Assembly: GCF_022605525.1 (NCBI RefSeq)
Contig: NZ_JAKQYJ010000001.1
Location: 62,001 to 126,000, forward strand
DNA length: 64,000 nucleotides
Source of the DNA: Porphyrobacter sp. GA68
GTDB lineage: Bacteria; Pseudomonadota; Alphaproteobacteria; Sphingomonadales; Sphingomonadaceae
Reading direction: 5' to 3'
Shown: positions 16,676-25,690 of the stretch, piece by piece
Numbering within the stretch: the first letter of the stretch is position 1
Layout: every line of letters begins with the position of its first letter
Program-made: the position numbers and the translations under genes
The notes under the pieces: model-generated
Told to the model about the DNA's origin: nothing
The model's database searches: none
What the model saw: the letters and a program-made list of their open reading frames with translations, nothing else

Positions 16676-17880
16676 GACCAGGCCTCGCCTGGAGGTGTAT
16701 CCTTGTACCCGGTCGAAGTGACTATCAGCGCAACTGTCTCTTCACTCGAAACCCGGTCTTGGGCCCGCAGTCGGTCCACCGCGCTAAGCCCGGCCGCCGA
16801 GGAAGACTCTGCAAAACAGCCCTGGCGCGCGAGACGCTCCTGATCCCGCGCAACGGCTTGGTCGTCAACGACAACCGCGCCTCCACGGCTCGCGCGGATT
16901 GCGGCCACCGCCTGATAGGTTACGGTCGAGCCCCCGATGGACGCAAGCGCGGTAGTCCCAGGGAATGACCCCGTCACCGGCGCTCCTGCAAGCACCTCGC
17001 TGATTCTTGCAAACGGCTCGACAGCGTAGAGGCGAGGCAGAACGCGGGTGAGCCCTAGCCCCGCAAGATCGCGGAATCCTTCATGGATGCCCCAGATTAA
17101 ATCCCCTCTCGAGGTTGGAACGACGATCACGTCGACAAGGTCGGGCCCGAACTCTTCGAACATCTCGTAGGCTATGGTTTTAAGCCCTTGCAGGCCGAAG
17201 TGATTACTCCCGACGGGCGGATCGAGATAGTTCGTCGCGGCGAACCATCCTGCACTCTTCGACATGTCTGCGACCCGGCGCCACCGATCCAGACTATCTG
17301 ACACCTCAATGATTTCGGCTCCCGTGACGGTGATCGCCCGCCGGAAGATCGGTGACAGCGCGGGCGTCACGACGATGCGGCAGGGCAAGCCTGCGGCCGC
17401 CGCATAGAGCGCCAGCGAGGCGCCCCCGTTGCCGCTTGAGGCGGCAACGACCCCGGTCGCGCCGATGTCGAGGGCGCGGGTCACCACAAGACAGTTTGTT
17501 CGGTCCTTGTGGGAGCCGCTCGGATTGAGCCCTTCGTTTTTGATGTAGATGGCCCGGACCCTTTGCTGGTCGGCAAGGGCAGGAATGCTGGTGCAGGGCG
17601 TTCCGCCTTCGCCCAGCGAAATCCACGAGGCGTAGGGCATCCAGGCTTCATATCGCTGCATCCGCTGGCGAGATGGATCAGCCACCGCGCTCGGCGGCGT
17701 GCGAAATCGTGACCTCACGGTCGATGGCTCGCCCCGCGCGAAACAGGAGGGACAACCTTCGGGAAAGTCCGCGATCTCCAGTTGTAGGCTGCAGCTGATG
17801 CACTCGAAGCCCGCGAGTTCGGGATTGAGCGCATGGCGCTGCCGTGATCGAGACTGGGTCGAGAGGGTCAATGTATTCAT
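16672..17880 (-). CDS. Threonine-synthase-like PLP enzyme
   Basis: A 402-residue fold-type II PLP enzyme. Residues 27-46 hold two C-x2-C pairs (CISC, CPSC), a zinc-ribbon seen in some threonine synthase homologues. SGSHKDRTN carries the PLP Lys and SSGNGGASLALYA the phosphate loop. The genuine pathway genes for homoserine are not nearby. With a permease and TonB receptor in the same direction it may be a threonine or cysteate synthase-like or a catabolic lyase/dehydratase. Exact reaction unknown. Confidence 0.75.
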   Translation of the reverse strand: MNTLTLSTQSRSRQRHALNPELAGFECISCSLQLEIADFPEGCPSCFARGEPSTVRSRFRTPPSAVADPSRQRMQRYEAWMPYASWISLGEGGTPCTSIPALADQQRVRAIYIKNEGLNPSGSHKDRTNCLVVTRALDIGATGVVAASSGNGGASLALYAAAAGLPCRIVVTPALSPIFRRAITVTGAEIIEVSDSLDRWRRVADMSKSAGWFAATNYLDPPVGSNHFGLQGLKTIAYEMFEEFGPDLVDVIVVPTSRGDLIWGIHEGFRDLAGLGLTRVLPRLYAVEPFARISEVLAGAPVTGSFPGTTALASIGGSTVTYQAVAAIRASRGGAVVVDDQAVARDQERLARQGCFAESSSAAGLSAVDRLRAQDRVSSEETVALIVTSTGYKDTPPGEAWS

Positions 17881-18049
17881 GCCTTAGTGTGAAGAGTCTG
17901 TCTTCTCGCGGACAGGGCACCCGGCCGCCGCGATCTGCGACCCGAGCATCCGCATGCGCATGCTTCGAGCCCGCAGAAGGGTACGATGGAGACTTGCGCC
18001 TTTGACGCCGCGGGTCGTCGGCGGACCTCGGGTTCCATGAAGGCGCGTC

Positions 18050-20572
18050 CTAGAACGTCGCGGTTCCGCGCACGTACCAGAACCCGCCGTTGAAGCCGAT
18101 GGGCGAGAAGCGAAGGTATTTGAACCCGTTGATCAACTGCGACGCGCGTATCTCACGATCCGGATAATTATCGAAGATATTGCTCCCGCCCACCGCGAGG
18201 CTGAAGACATCGGTGAAACGGTACGACACCTCCGCGTCCACCAGGATCTCAGCGCTTCCGGTCTGATCGTTCGCCAGGTTGGGACCGAAGTCGGTCCATT
18301 TCCCATAGTAGCTGGCTGTCGTCGAGAACCCGAGCCGGTCGCCCTTGTAGTCGAATGCCAGATTGCCCTTCCAGTCGGGCACAAAGTCCTCCAGCTCGAG
18401 CAGACGTTCGCGATCACCCGTGATCAGCGGCCCGGCCCTGGTCACCTGGGTCTTGGTATAGTTGGCGTTGGCGCTGATCGTCGCACTTCCGTCGAGGAGG
18501 TTGAAGCCATAGGTGAGCACGGCGTCCACACCCTGGCTGCGACTGTCGAATGCATTTCCGAAAAACTGAATGGTGGTAAAGTCGCCGCCGCCTTGAATGC
18601 CCGCGGCGACCAACTGGTCACGCTGGGCCTGCGTGAGCGTGAACCCGCCCGACAGACCGATGCGGTCCTCCACCTTGATGTTGAAGTAGTCGATCGTGAA
18701 GGTCAGCCGATTGGCCGGGGTCAACACGACGCCGGCGGCGATGTTGAAGGATTCTTCGGGCCTGAGGGGCTGGGCTCCGAACAAGAGCGCGACCGGGTTT
18801 GTCGGGGCGACGATGCCGGTGATGAATGGCTGGCCTGTAAGTGCGTTGATGTTTGCGAAAGTGGATGAAACGTTTGACTGTCCCGGAGTGGGCGCACGGA
18901 AGCCGGTGTTCACCGAGCCTCTGACCGCAATCGCATCCGAGAATTCTGCCCGGGCGTTTACTTTCCAGGTCAGCTTCGAACCGAAGTCTGAAAAGTCTTC
19001 AAAGCGGCCGGCAAGACCGAAGCTCAGCCAGTCGGTGATGTCGCCTTCGAGAGCAGTGTAGGCGGCCCAATTGCTGCGCGAGAACGTCCCAGCCTGCGAT
19101 GGGCCAAGGCCGGGAAATCCGCTCGATCCCGCCGGCAGTCCCACTCTGTCCGTGGGATCGGGCGTGTCGGGCTCAAGCACCGAGGCAAATGGCCCGACCT
19201 GGTACGATGCGAGCTCTCCGGGGGTGACCTCCCAGGTTTCTCGGCGCCACTCCAGCCCGCCGGCGAGGTTGAGCGGCTCGGCGAAGCCGACCTCGATCGG
19301 ATAGGCCAGGTCGAGGTTGAAGTTGAGTTCACGCTGTTCGAGTTCACCGGTCCGAAATTCGGTCGGGGAATTGGGACCGAGCGACGGGTTGACCGTGTTG
19401 GAGATCCGATAGACCACGTTGTTGCGGCCGTGCGAAGCGCTAACGTCGTAGGTAAGATCACCCACCAGGTTACCGCGCAGGCCCCCAACTAGTGAAGCAT
19501 CGCGTATGGTGGCATGGAAGTCAGGCGAGAAGCCGCCCGGAAACAGGGTCCGGAAGCTAAAGCGGGGTCCGCCGGGCGTCTGAGTCAGGGGAACGCTGTT
19601 GAAGAGCGAGTTGGTGGGGAAAGCGAACGGTGGGTTCGTGCCTGGATAACGATAGAAGAAGGCGGTCGTCCCGGCGCTCCAGCTATAGTTGCCAAAGGCG
19701 TAGAACTTCATCGTGTCAGTGAGGTCGAGCCCTGCATTGACGAACAGCCGCGCGGCTTCGGCGTCGGGGTTTCCAGTGCGCTGCGCAGGCACCGGCACCC
19801 CCTGCACCCCCGCGTCGATCAGCGCTTGCGCATCGGGGCGCTGGTTCTGTCGTGAGGTGATTGCCGAGTTTGTGTACTCGCCGCTGATGTTGACAAAACC
19901 GCCCGCGGTGAATGGCAATCCGATGTTGCCCTGGAGCAGGTAATCCTCTCCGTCCCCCTCATAGAATTGACCGTATCGGGCTATGATGGTCGCCCCGTCT
20001 CTGTCGTCGCGCAGGCGGAAGTTCAATACACCGGCGATGGCGTCCGATCCGTAATTGGCCGACGCGCCGTCGCGCAGCACCTCGAGCTGCCCGATCGCGA
20101 TCGACGGGATGGTTGCAAGGTCCGGACCCTGCGACCCCCTAATGTAGGGAATGTTGGACAGTTGAACCGTCGCGCCGCGATGGCGCCTCTTCCCGTTGAC
20201 CAGGACCAGGGTTTGATCGGGTGGGAGCCCCCGGAGGCTGTAGGGCCGGGTAAAGACCGACCCGTCGTTGCTGGTGAACCGCTGAACGTTGAGCGCCGGT
20301 ACCTGCTGGCGCAAAATATCATTTACGTCTGAAGACCCCTGATTGAGCAACTCAGCCGAGCTGATGATATCGATCGGAATGGACGATTCAGCGGCGGTCA
20401 AATCGTTGCGGCGCGTGCCGGTCACGATGATCGCGTCACCTTCATCGGTGGTGGCGCCGGGTTGTTCCGCTTGAATCGAGTCCGCTTGTTGCGCGACCCC
20501 CGGCGTTGCGAGTCCAAGGGTGCCAACCGAAGCCGTGGCCAAGATTGCCTTGCGTGCGTTGCGCGTCACCAT
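18050..20572 (-). CDS. TonB-dependent outer-membrane receptor
   Basis: An 840-residue receptor. A signal peptide (to GVAQQ) is followed by DAIIVTGTRR, a TonB box, then the plug domain with DVNDILRQQVPALNV and LRGLPPDQTLVLVNGKRR, and a barrel that ends with Phe. Start ATG at 20572 has GGGAG upstream. The gene lies 169 bases before the threonine-synthase-like gene in the same direction, so both may serve uptake of the same peptide, amino-acid or chelate. Substrate cannot be read from the sequence. Confidence 0.9.
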   Translation of the reverse strand: MVTRNARKAILATASVGTLGLATPGVAQQADSIQAEQPGATTDEGDAIIVTGTRRNDLTAAESSIPIDIISSAELLNQGSSDVNDILRQQVPALNVQRFTSNDGSVFTRPYSLRGLPPDQTLVLVNGKRRHRGATVQLSNIPYIRGSQGPDLATIPSIAIGQLEVLRDGASANYGSDAIAGVLNFRLRDDRDGATIIARYGQFYEGDGEDYLLQGNIGLPFTAGGFVNISGEYTNSAITSRQNQRPDAQALIDAGVQGVPVPAQRTGNPDAEAARLFVNAGLDLTDTMKFYAFGNYSWSAGTTAFFYRYPGTNPPFAFPTNSLFNSVPLTQTPGGPRFSFRTLFPGGFSPDFHATIRDASLVGGLRGNLVGDLTYDVSASHGRNNVVYRISNTVNPSLGPNSPTEFRTGELEQRELNFNLDLAYPIEVGFAEPLNLAGGLEWRRETWEVTPGELASYQVGPFASVLEPDTPDPTDRVGLPAGSSGFPGLGPSQAGTFSRSNWAAYTALEGDITDWLSFGLAGRFEDFSDFGSKLTWKVNARAEFSDAIAVRGSVNTGFRAPTPGQSNVSSTFANINALTGQPFITGIVAPTNPVALLFGAQPLRPEESFNIAAGVVLTPANRLTFTIDYFNIKVEDRIGLSGGFTLTQAQRDQLVAAGIQGGGDFTTIQFFGNAFDSRSQGVDAVLTYGFNLLDGSATISANANYTKTQVTRAGPLITGDRERLLELEDFVPDWKGNLAFDYKGDRLGFSTTASYYGKWTDFGPNLANDQTGSAEILVDAEVSYRFTDVFSLAVGGSNIFDNYPDREIRASQLINGFKYLRFSPIGFNGGFWYVRGTATF

Positions 20573-20821
20573 CAAGCCTCTCCCTCTCGTGATCCGTCAT
20601 CTCCGAGGGATGACGCGGCCCCATTCCCGCGCCGAGAGTAACTCTGGAACTATCTTTGCCTAGAATAAATTCCACGTCATACCACTTTTCGAATAGGTCA
20701 TTACAAAATGTGATAGGTTCAGCCCATGGGGCGATGTCTGCCGGGATTGCATGAGAAGTTGCACGGAAGCCGCCCAGCCGCCATGGACGTCTCTGTGGAC
20801 GGGATTTCACGGAGACCAACG

Positions 20822-21154
20822 ATGCACCAGATCGATCCCGTCATGAAGGCATGCATGGACGCCTGCCACGAATGCCATGTGACCTGCCTTAGTATGGCGA
20901 TGAATCATTGCCTTGAGATGGGCGGACGGCACGCCACACCAGAGCACATGAAGATCATGGCTGATTGCGCGCAGATTTGCGCAGTTGCAATCGAGTTCAT
21001 GGCTCGCGAATCAGCCCATCATCACCATATCTGTCGCGAATGCGCTGAGATTTGCCGCGCGTGCGCGGCGAGCTGCGAAGGCCTTGACGGGATGGAGGAG
21101 TGCGTCAAGGCGTGCCGCAGATGCGCCGACGCCTGCGACAAGATGGCCGCCTAA
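20822..21154 (+). CDS. Four-helix copper storage protein (Csp3-like)
   Basis: A 110-residue cytosolic protein with no signal peptide. The ATG at 20822 follows GGAGACC. It has 16 Cys, mostly in C-x3-C pairs along helices (CMDACHECHVTC, CAEICRACAASC, CVKACRRCADAC), the hallmark of the DUF326/four-helix-bundle copper proteins, which store many Cu(I) ions in the core. A HHHHIC segment could act at the bundle mouth. It stands just before a copper gene region, supporting cytosolic copper storage. Confidence 0.85.
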   Translation: MHQIDPVMKACMDACHECHVTCLSMAMNHCLEMGGRHATPEHMKIMADCAQICAVAIEFMARESAHHHHICRECAEICRACAASCEGLDGMEECVKACRRCADACDKMAA

Positions 21155-21355
21155 CTCCCTGACGCGGGCGGCTAGGCCGTCCGCGCCCCCGTCATGTGAT
21201 CGGCGGTTTTCGGGATTGTGCGTGCGAAAATGCGCTCGTGAACTCATTATGGAGAGGCCACCCGTCCAATGTGTTCGAGCGAAAACCGGGGTCGAACGAA
21301 GCGAATGCGTTGCCGCCCGCGTTTCTAGCCGGAGCGTTCCAGCCAAGCATCGCCC

Positions 21356-21886
21356 TTGGGGCCTATCCGGGTGCGTCCCTTTCGGAAGGCAAATGACGTG
21401 CGCCCGGTCCTCAAGGTATTGTATGCGCCGCTGATACTGCTGGCCTACAATGGCGCGGCAGTGTGGCTTGTGGCCTCGAAGGCAGCGTGGTTCTGGCTGC
21501 TGCCGCTGCTGCTTGCCGCGATCGCCACCTCGTTCGCGGTAGAGCGCATCATTCCCTACGAACCGGTTTGGAACTGTGACCGCGGCGATGCCGCTCGTGA
21601 TCTGATTTACGGGATTGCCTACGAAGCAAGCGTCTACCTCTCGGTGGCGCTCATCCCGCTACCTCGGTCGATCGGAGATGACCGCTTGCGCGGCAAAGTG
21701 GCGGTGGACGGCCCCATCGCCAATGTCGCCTCGCCACATGGCCCAGCGATCGCCGAGTCGAAGTCGGCCGTGCCATGCCGAAAGGAACTGCTTGGCTGCC
21801 CCCCTCATCGTAGTAACATAACCTCATGCCCTCCCAAGCCACACCGGTTTGGGCAATACAAGCCAGTAGGACGACCTCAGGCCTGA
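21356..21886 (+). pseudogene. Truncated sterol desaturase/fatty acid hydroxylase
   Basis: The first 100 or so residues resemble the N-terminal membrane part of sterol desaturase-family proteins: hydrophobic helices, then VERIIPYEPVWN and DAARDLIYGIAYE. The homology stops near 21660, and the rest of the frame is unrelated low-complexity sequence ending at 21886. All catalytic His boxes, which lie further on in the family, are missing. I read this as a gene cut by recombination. Confidence 0.6.
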
Positions 21887-21890
21887 CATG

Positions 21891-23114
21891 TCAGGCCAAA
21901 ATCCGCGTGCCCGCCCGCCACAATCGTTCGAACGGGCCGCCGCCGATCCGCGATATCCATAGCGGCGAGACGGTCAGGATAAGTGCGATTACCCCGAGCG
22001 CGATGAGCGTCGCCTCGACGCGGCTTACAGATCCGAACCACCCCAGCCCCCAACTGTGAAACAAGGCCCCCATGACGACGCTCGCACCGACATAGTTTGT
22101 TAGCGATAAGCGTCCTGCCGCGGCAAGGCGACCACCTAGGCCAGTCCGAAGCGATCTCGCCCCGCACAGGGCAAACAGTGCTGCGATGTAAGCCAGACCG
22201 AGCATGATCGCGAACGGCTGGCTCCAAACGAGCGCGGTGGTCCCGACGACTGGCCCAGCGAAGCCGCTCCAGAAGGCTGCGAAGCACAGTGCGATCATCG
22301 GCGGCAAAGCAATGAGCGCCATGCGGAGCGCGAAGCGTCGCGAGCGGAGCATGTCCCAGTCGCCGCGTAGCAAACCACTGCGCCAGCTCCAAACCCCCAG
22401 CAGCATCGCCGCCAGCGTTTGCGGCAGAAAGACGAGGAAGATGACAAGCGGCCCCTGCCAGTTGAAAGCGCGCCGGGCAATTCGCTCGCCCAAGGTCTCG
22501 CGACCTTCCGCAAGTCCTCGCTCGAGAGAGATTGGTTCAGCGCCGAACTCGGCCTGCCACATCGCCAGAGCTGCGGGATCGCCCATACCGTGCTGAACGT
22601 CCCACCAATAGCGCAGCCAGCCCCACATGAACCAGCCGAGCCCTCCTAGGTGCAGCGCCGCAAGCAAACCAATCGCGACCAGCAGTCCACGCTGCGAAAG
22701 TCTCAGCAGCAGTGGGAGCAAAAGACCCGTCAGCGCATAGAGCCGCAGCACGTCCCCGTTGTTGAGCAGAACCGCGTGTAAATATCCGATAATCAGCAGC
22801 ACCAGCATCCGCGCCAGATGCCCGCGCAATGTCGTACCGCGCTCGAAAAGGATCGCGACTCCGGCTCCGAACAGCACTGCGAATACGGCGCGAAAGGCGT
22901 CTTGGGCGAGGATCGATTCAATAGCCCAGATCACCATCGTTTCCGGCCCAGTGTAGCCGTAGGCCAATGGGTTGAAATAGGCGGCTGGAGGCATGGAGAA
23001 ATTGTAGATGTTCAAAAGCACAATGCCGCAGACCGCGAGGCCACGCGCCGCATCTAGGCTATCGATGCGCGATTGCGCTGGGCCGTCTCGATCGATCGTC
23101 GTCGCGCTACCCAT
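21891..23114 (-). CDS. DUF418 membrane protein
   Basis: A 407-residue integral membrane protein. It begins with the family signature RIDSLDAARGLAVCGIVLLNI and ends with the DUF418 domain (SLTNYVGASVVMGALF, GPFERLWR). YeiB-type proteins have about ten membrane helices and are related to acyltransferase-like membrane proteins; function is unassigned. It follows copD by 111 bases in the same direction but need not belong to the copper operon. Confidence 0.8.
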   Translation of the reverse strand: MGSATTIDRDGPAQSRIDSLDAARGLAVCGIVLLNIYNFSMPPAAYFNPLAYGYTGPETMVIWAIESILAQDAFRAVFAVLFGAGVAILFERGTTLRGHLARMLVLLIIGYLHAVLLNNGDVLRLYALTGLLLPLLLRLSQRGLLVAIGLLAALHLGGLGWFMWGWLRYWWDVQHGMGDPAALAMWQAEFGAEPISLERGLAEGRETLGERIARRAFNWQGPLVIFLVFLPQTLAAMLLGVWSWRSGLLRGDWDMLRSRRFALRMALIALPPMIALCFAAFWSGFAGPVVGTTALVWSQPFAIMLGLAYIAALFALCGARSLRTGLGGRLAAAGRLSLTNYVGASVVMGALFHSWGLGWFGSVSRVEATLIALGVIALILTVSPLWISRIGGGPFERLWRAGTRILA

Positions 23115-23225
23115 GTCTCGCCCCCCCTTTGAGGGTTTCCAGCTAGACGGCTAAGTGCATGCGGGCCAGTCAGCTCGACATGATGACGCCCACCGTCGAT
23201 ACTCCAGTTGCAGACGAGCAGGGCA

Positions 23226-24182
23226 CTAGGTCATCATCATCGGCGACAACATGCCGAACACCGCCACCAGTCCAATGACGACGAGCGCGAGTGACAACTC
23301 CATCGTCAGACTTCGACGAAGTGCCGGTAGCGCTGCGGCCTCGATTGGCTCGATATCCTCGGCCGACGCGGCGTCTTCGGTCGGGTCGGCCGCCACGTTT
23401 GCGGAAACCATTTGCCGGCTCAGCCGCGCGTTACGCGCGCCGAACGCGAGCATGGCGGCAACAGCCCCGATCTTGACCGCAAGCAGCAGGCCGTAGGTGG
23501 TCGTCAGTGTGACGGGGCTATTCTCCAGACCGAAAATCAGCTGGGCGTTGAGCAGTCCCGAGGCTGCGACAATGGTCACCAACGCCACCCCGAGCGGGGC
23601 GAACCGATGCATGATGGTCAGCAGCGGCGGTGCCGAGATATGCCCCGGTTCGCGATGGGCGTTGATAGACAGATGCAAGAACCAGCCGATAGCGCCGAGC
23701 CACAAGCCGGCCGCGAGCAGGTGCACGCCGTTGCTGATACGGTGAAGCGAGCCCAGCGCACCCTCGGTCGCCGCTGCGTGTCCGCTCCAGCCAAGCGTCA
23801 TCAGCGCCGCGCCGAAACACGCGGCGGCGATCGGCAGACGCCAGCTGGCGCGTGCCGCAAGAAGCGCTGCCACCGCTGCGATCAGGAACGCCGTCCGCAC
23901 CGAGAATGCCCAGCCCATTCCAGTGCCGAGCGCCATCGCCTCGATCGTCGACCATTCCAACGCAGCCAAGGGCTGCCCCATCATCGCCGCAATCGACAAC
24001 AGCATGAGACCCGCCGACACGACCGGTGCGAGCGCAGCGGCGATGTTTGCTATCGCGCCGCTTCGCGCGGGTAGCCAGTCCGCGGCCCTTAGGCCAATCA
24101 CGCGGAACGCGGCCCAGCCGAACAATCCCAGCAGCAACGCATATTGCACAAAGCGCAGAGTTGGTTCTAGCCAGGCCTCCAC
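23226..24182 (-). CDS. copD: Copper resistance membrane protein CopD
   Basis: A 318-residue inner-membrane protein with eight predicted helices. A GTG at 24182 is the likely start, eight bases after the copC stop. It carries the family features GWSGHAAA, HLLAAGLWLGAIGWF, and MHRFAPLGVA, with His residues that may pass copper. CopD acts with CopC in copper uptake or transfer across the inner membrane. It completes a copA2-copB2-copC-copD set. Confidence 0.9.
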   Translation of the reverse strand: MEAWLEPTLRFVQYALLLGLFGWAAFRVIGLRAADWLPARSGAIANIAAALAPVVSAGLMLLSIAAMMGQPLAALEWSTIEAMALGTGMGWAFSVRTAFLIAAVAALLAARASWRLPIAAACFGAALMTLGWSGHAAATEGALGSLHRISNGVHLLAAGLWLGAIGWFLHLSINAHREPGHISAPPLLTIMHRFAPLGVALVTIVAASGLLNAQLIFGLENSPVTLTTTYGLLLAVKIGAVAAMLAFGARNARLSRQMVSANVAADPTEDAASAEDIEPIEAAALPALRRSLTMELSLALVVIGLVAVFGMLSPMMMT

Positions 24183-24189
24183 CTGAGGA

Positions 24190-24579
24190 TCAGCTCGCCA
24201 CGAAGTTGACGACGCCCTTCATGCGATGGCCGTCAGCGCCGGCGGCCTGCCAACGCACTTCGTACGTGCCCGCGCGCAACGGCTGACGCAACGAAAGGGT
24301 CATCGTCCGATTGCCGTTCGACCAAGCGGTGGCAAAGTTGCGAATGATCATCGGGCTGTGGTTGGCCATACCCGGCATCGCAGTCATCACGATACTCGCA
24401 GCTGCCGTGGGCGGCAGCAGGGCTTCGCTGAATGTCAGCGTGACCACTCGCGGGCGCGCGACGGTCGAGCCCTGTGCCGGGGTCGAGGCGACGACTTTCG
24501 TGTGCGCAAGCGCCGCCGTTGGAACGGTGAACGGTGCTGCGAGCAGCGCCAGGGCTGCAAAACGAGAAACAAGCTTCAT
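24190..24579 (-). CDS. copC: Periplasmic copper-binding protein CopC
   Basis: A 129-residue protein; the ATG at 24579 has AAGGAA upstream and begins the signal peptide ending ALAHT. The mature N-terminal His and the late DGHRMKG supply Cu(II) ligands of the CopC beta-barrel. A Met-rich loop (MTAMPGMANHSPM) could bind Cu(I). CopC hands copper to CopD. Starts 16 bases after copB2. Confidence 0.9.
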   Translation of the reverse strand: MKLVSRFAALALLAAPFTVPTAALAHTKVVASTPAQGSTVARPRVVTLTFSEALLPPTAAASIVMTAMPGMANHSPMIIRNFATAWSNGNRTMTLSLRQPLRAGTYEVRWQAAGADGHRMKGVVNFVAS

Positions 24580-24595
24580 GATGTCTTCCTTCAGT

Positions 24596-25690
24596 TCAAA
24601 ACCAGAAACGGATACCGACGACATAATTGGTCACGCTTGGGTCCTCGCCCAATGCACGGGCGTAATCCGCACTGCCACCGATCCGCCAGTTCTGTTCGAT
24701 TCCTATATAGGGTGCGAACTCGCGGATAATCTCGTAGCGCAGCCGCACGCCTGCCTCGACCTTATCAAGACCCGCACCGACACCGGACCAGGGAATGTCT
24801 TGGGCGGCCAGGTTCACTTCGACGCGAGGTTGAAGGATCAGGCGCTGCGTGATGCGCTGGTCGAGTTCGGCCTCGATCCGCGCGGTAATGTCGCCGCGGT
24901 GCGAGACGAACAGCGCAGCATCAAGTTCGAAGAGATAGGGTGCAAGACCCTGTACCCCCACTACGGCGTAAGTGGTGTCGGGCCCGGCAACATCTTGCCG
25001 CACCCCAGCTTGCAGGTCCCAGAAGGGCGAGATCGCCCGCGAATAGAGCGCTTGAAACTCAGCGTCTTCGACACGTTCGCCGAACGAGCCTTCGCCTTCG
25101 CTCTTGAACCAAAACCGACTTGTAGGGCTGCCATAGTAACCCTGAAAGTCCCAGATATAGTCGTTCGCGCCTTTCCGTGCGTGAACCTCGAGCCGGTCCC
25201 CTTGAAACCAGAATACATTGAAGTCTCCATGGGTGCGCCGAAGCTCCTCGCGCGCCTCGCTCATCGCGTCGGCGCCCCAGATCGCGTCCGCGGCGCGCGG
25301 TGGGCCGCTTCCGGCTTCGGGGGGCGGCGGCGTTTCCATCTCGGGTCCGGGAGACGGATCGGTGCTGCCGGCCATGGTACCATGGCCCATGGCACTGTGA
25401 TCCATGCCCTCCATGGCCTCGCCGGAATTGGCAGCAGCCGCAGGCGTGGCTGGCATGACGTGGCCGGCGTGCGGGTCGCTTGCGGGGGGCTGCGCAGCGG
25501 ACTCGACAGGCATGGCATGCCCCGCGTGCGGATCCACCGGTGTTGGGGCAGGCGTCGGCCCCGGCGGGGGCGTTGGAGCTTGGGATAGCATTTGCATGGG
25601 CATAGAATGCCCCTGATGCTGCGCCGATGCAGGTGCCCCGAGCAGCGCAGTGGCCAGCGCGGCGAGCGATAGGGAGGCGTGCATACTCAT
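24596..25690 (-). CDS. copB: Copper resistance outer-membrane protein CopB, second copy
   Basis: A 364-residue protein. The ATG at 25690 overlaps the copA2 stop by four bases; the longer open frame upstream is only the shadow of copA2. A signal peptide is followed by a Met/His-rich region of about 100 residues (HSMPMQM, DPHAGHAMP, MEGMDHSAMGHG) and a CopB barrel (SEGEGSFGE to terminal Phe). Unlike CopB1 it lacks the Cys-His repeats, having only the usual Met/His ligands. Confidence 0.9.
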   Translation of the reverse strand: MSMHASLSLAALATALLGAPASAQHQGHSMPMQMLSQAPTPPPGPTPAPTPVDPHAGHAMPVESAAQPPASDPHAGHVMPATPAAAANSGEAMEGMDHSAMGHGTMAGSTDPSPGPEMETPPPPEAGSGPPRAADAIWGADAMSEAREELRRTHGDFNVFWFQGDRLEVHARKGANDYIWDFQGYYGSPTSRFWFKSEGEGSFGERVEDAEFQALYSRAISPFWDLQAGVRQDVAGPDTTYAVVGVQGLAPYLFELDAALFVSHRGDITARIEAELDQRITQRLILQPRVEVNLAAQDIPWSGVGAGLDKVEAGVRLRYEIIREFAPYIGIEQNWRIGGSADYARALGEDPSVTNYVVGIRFWF

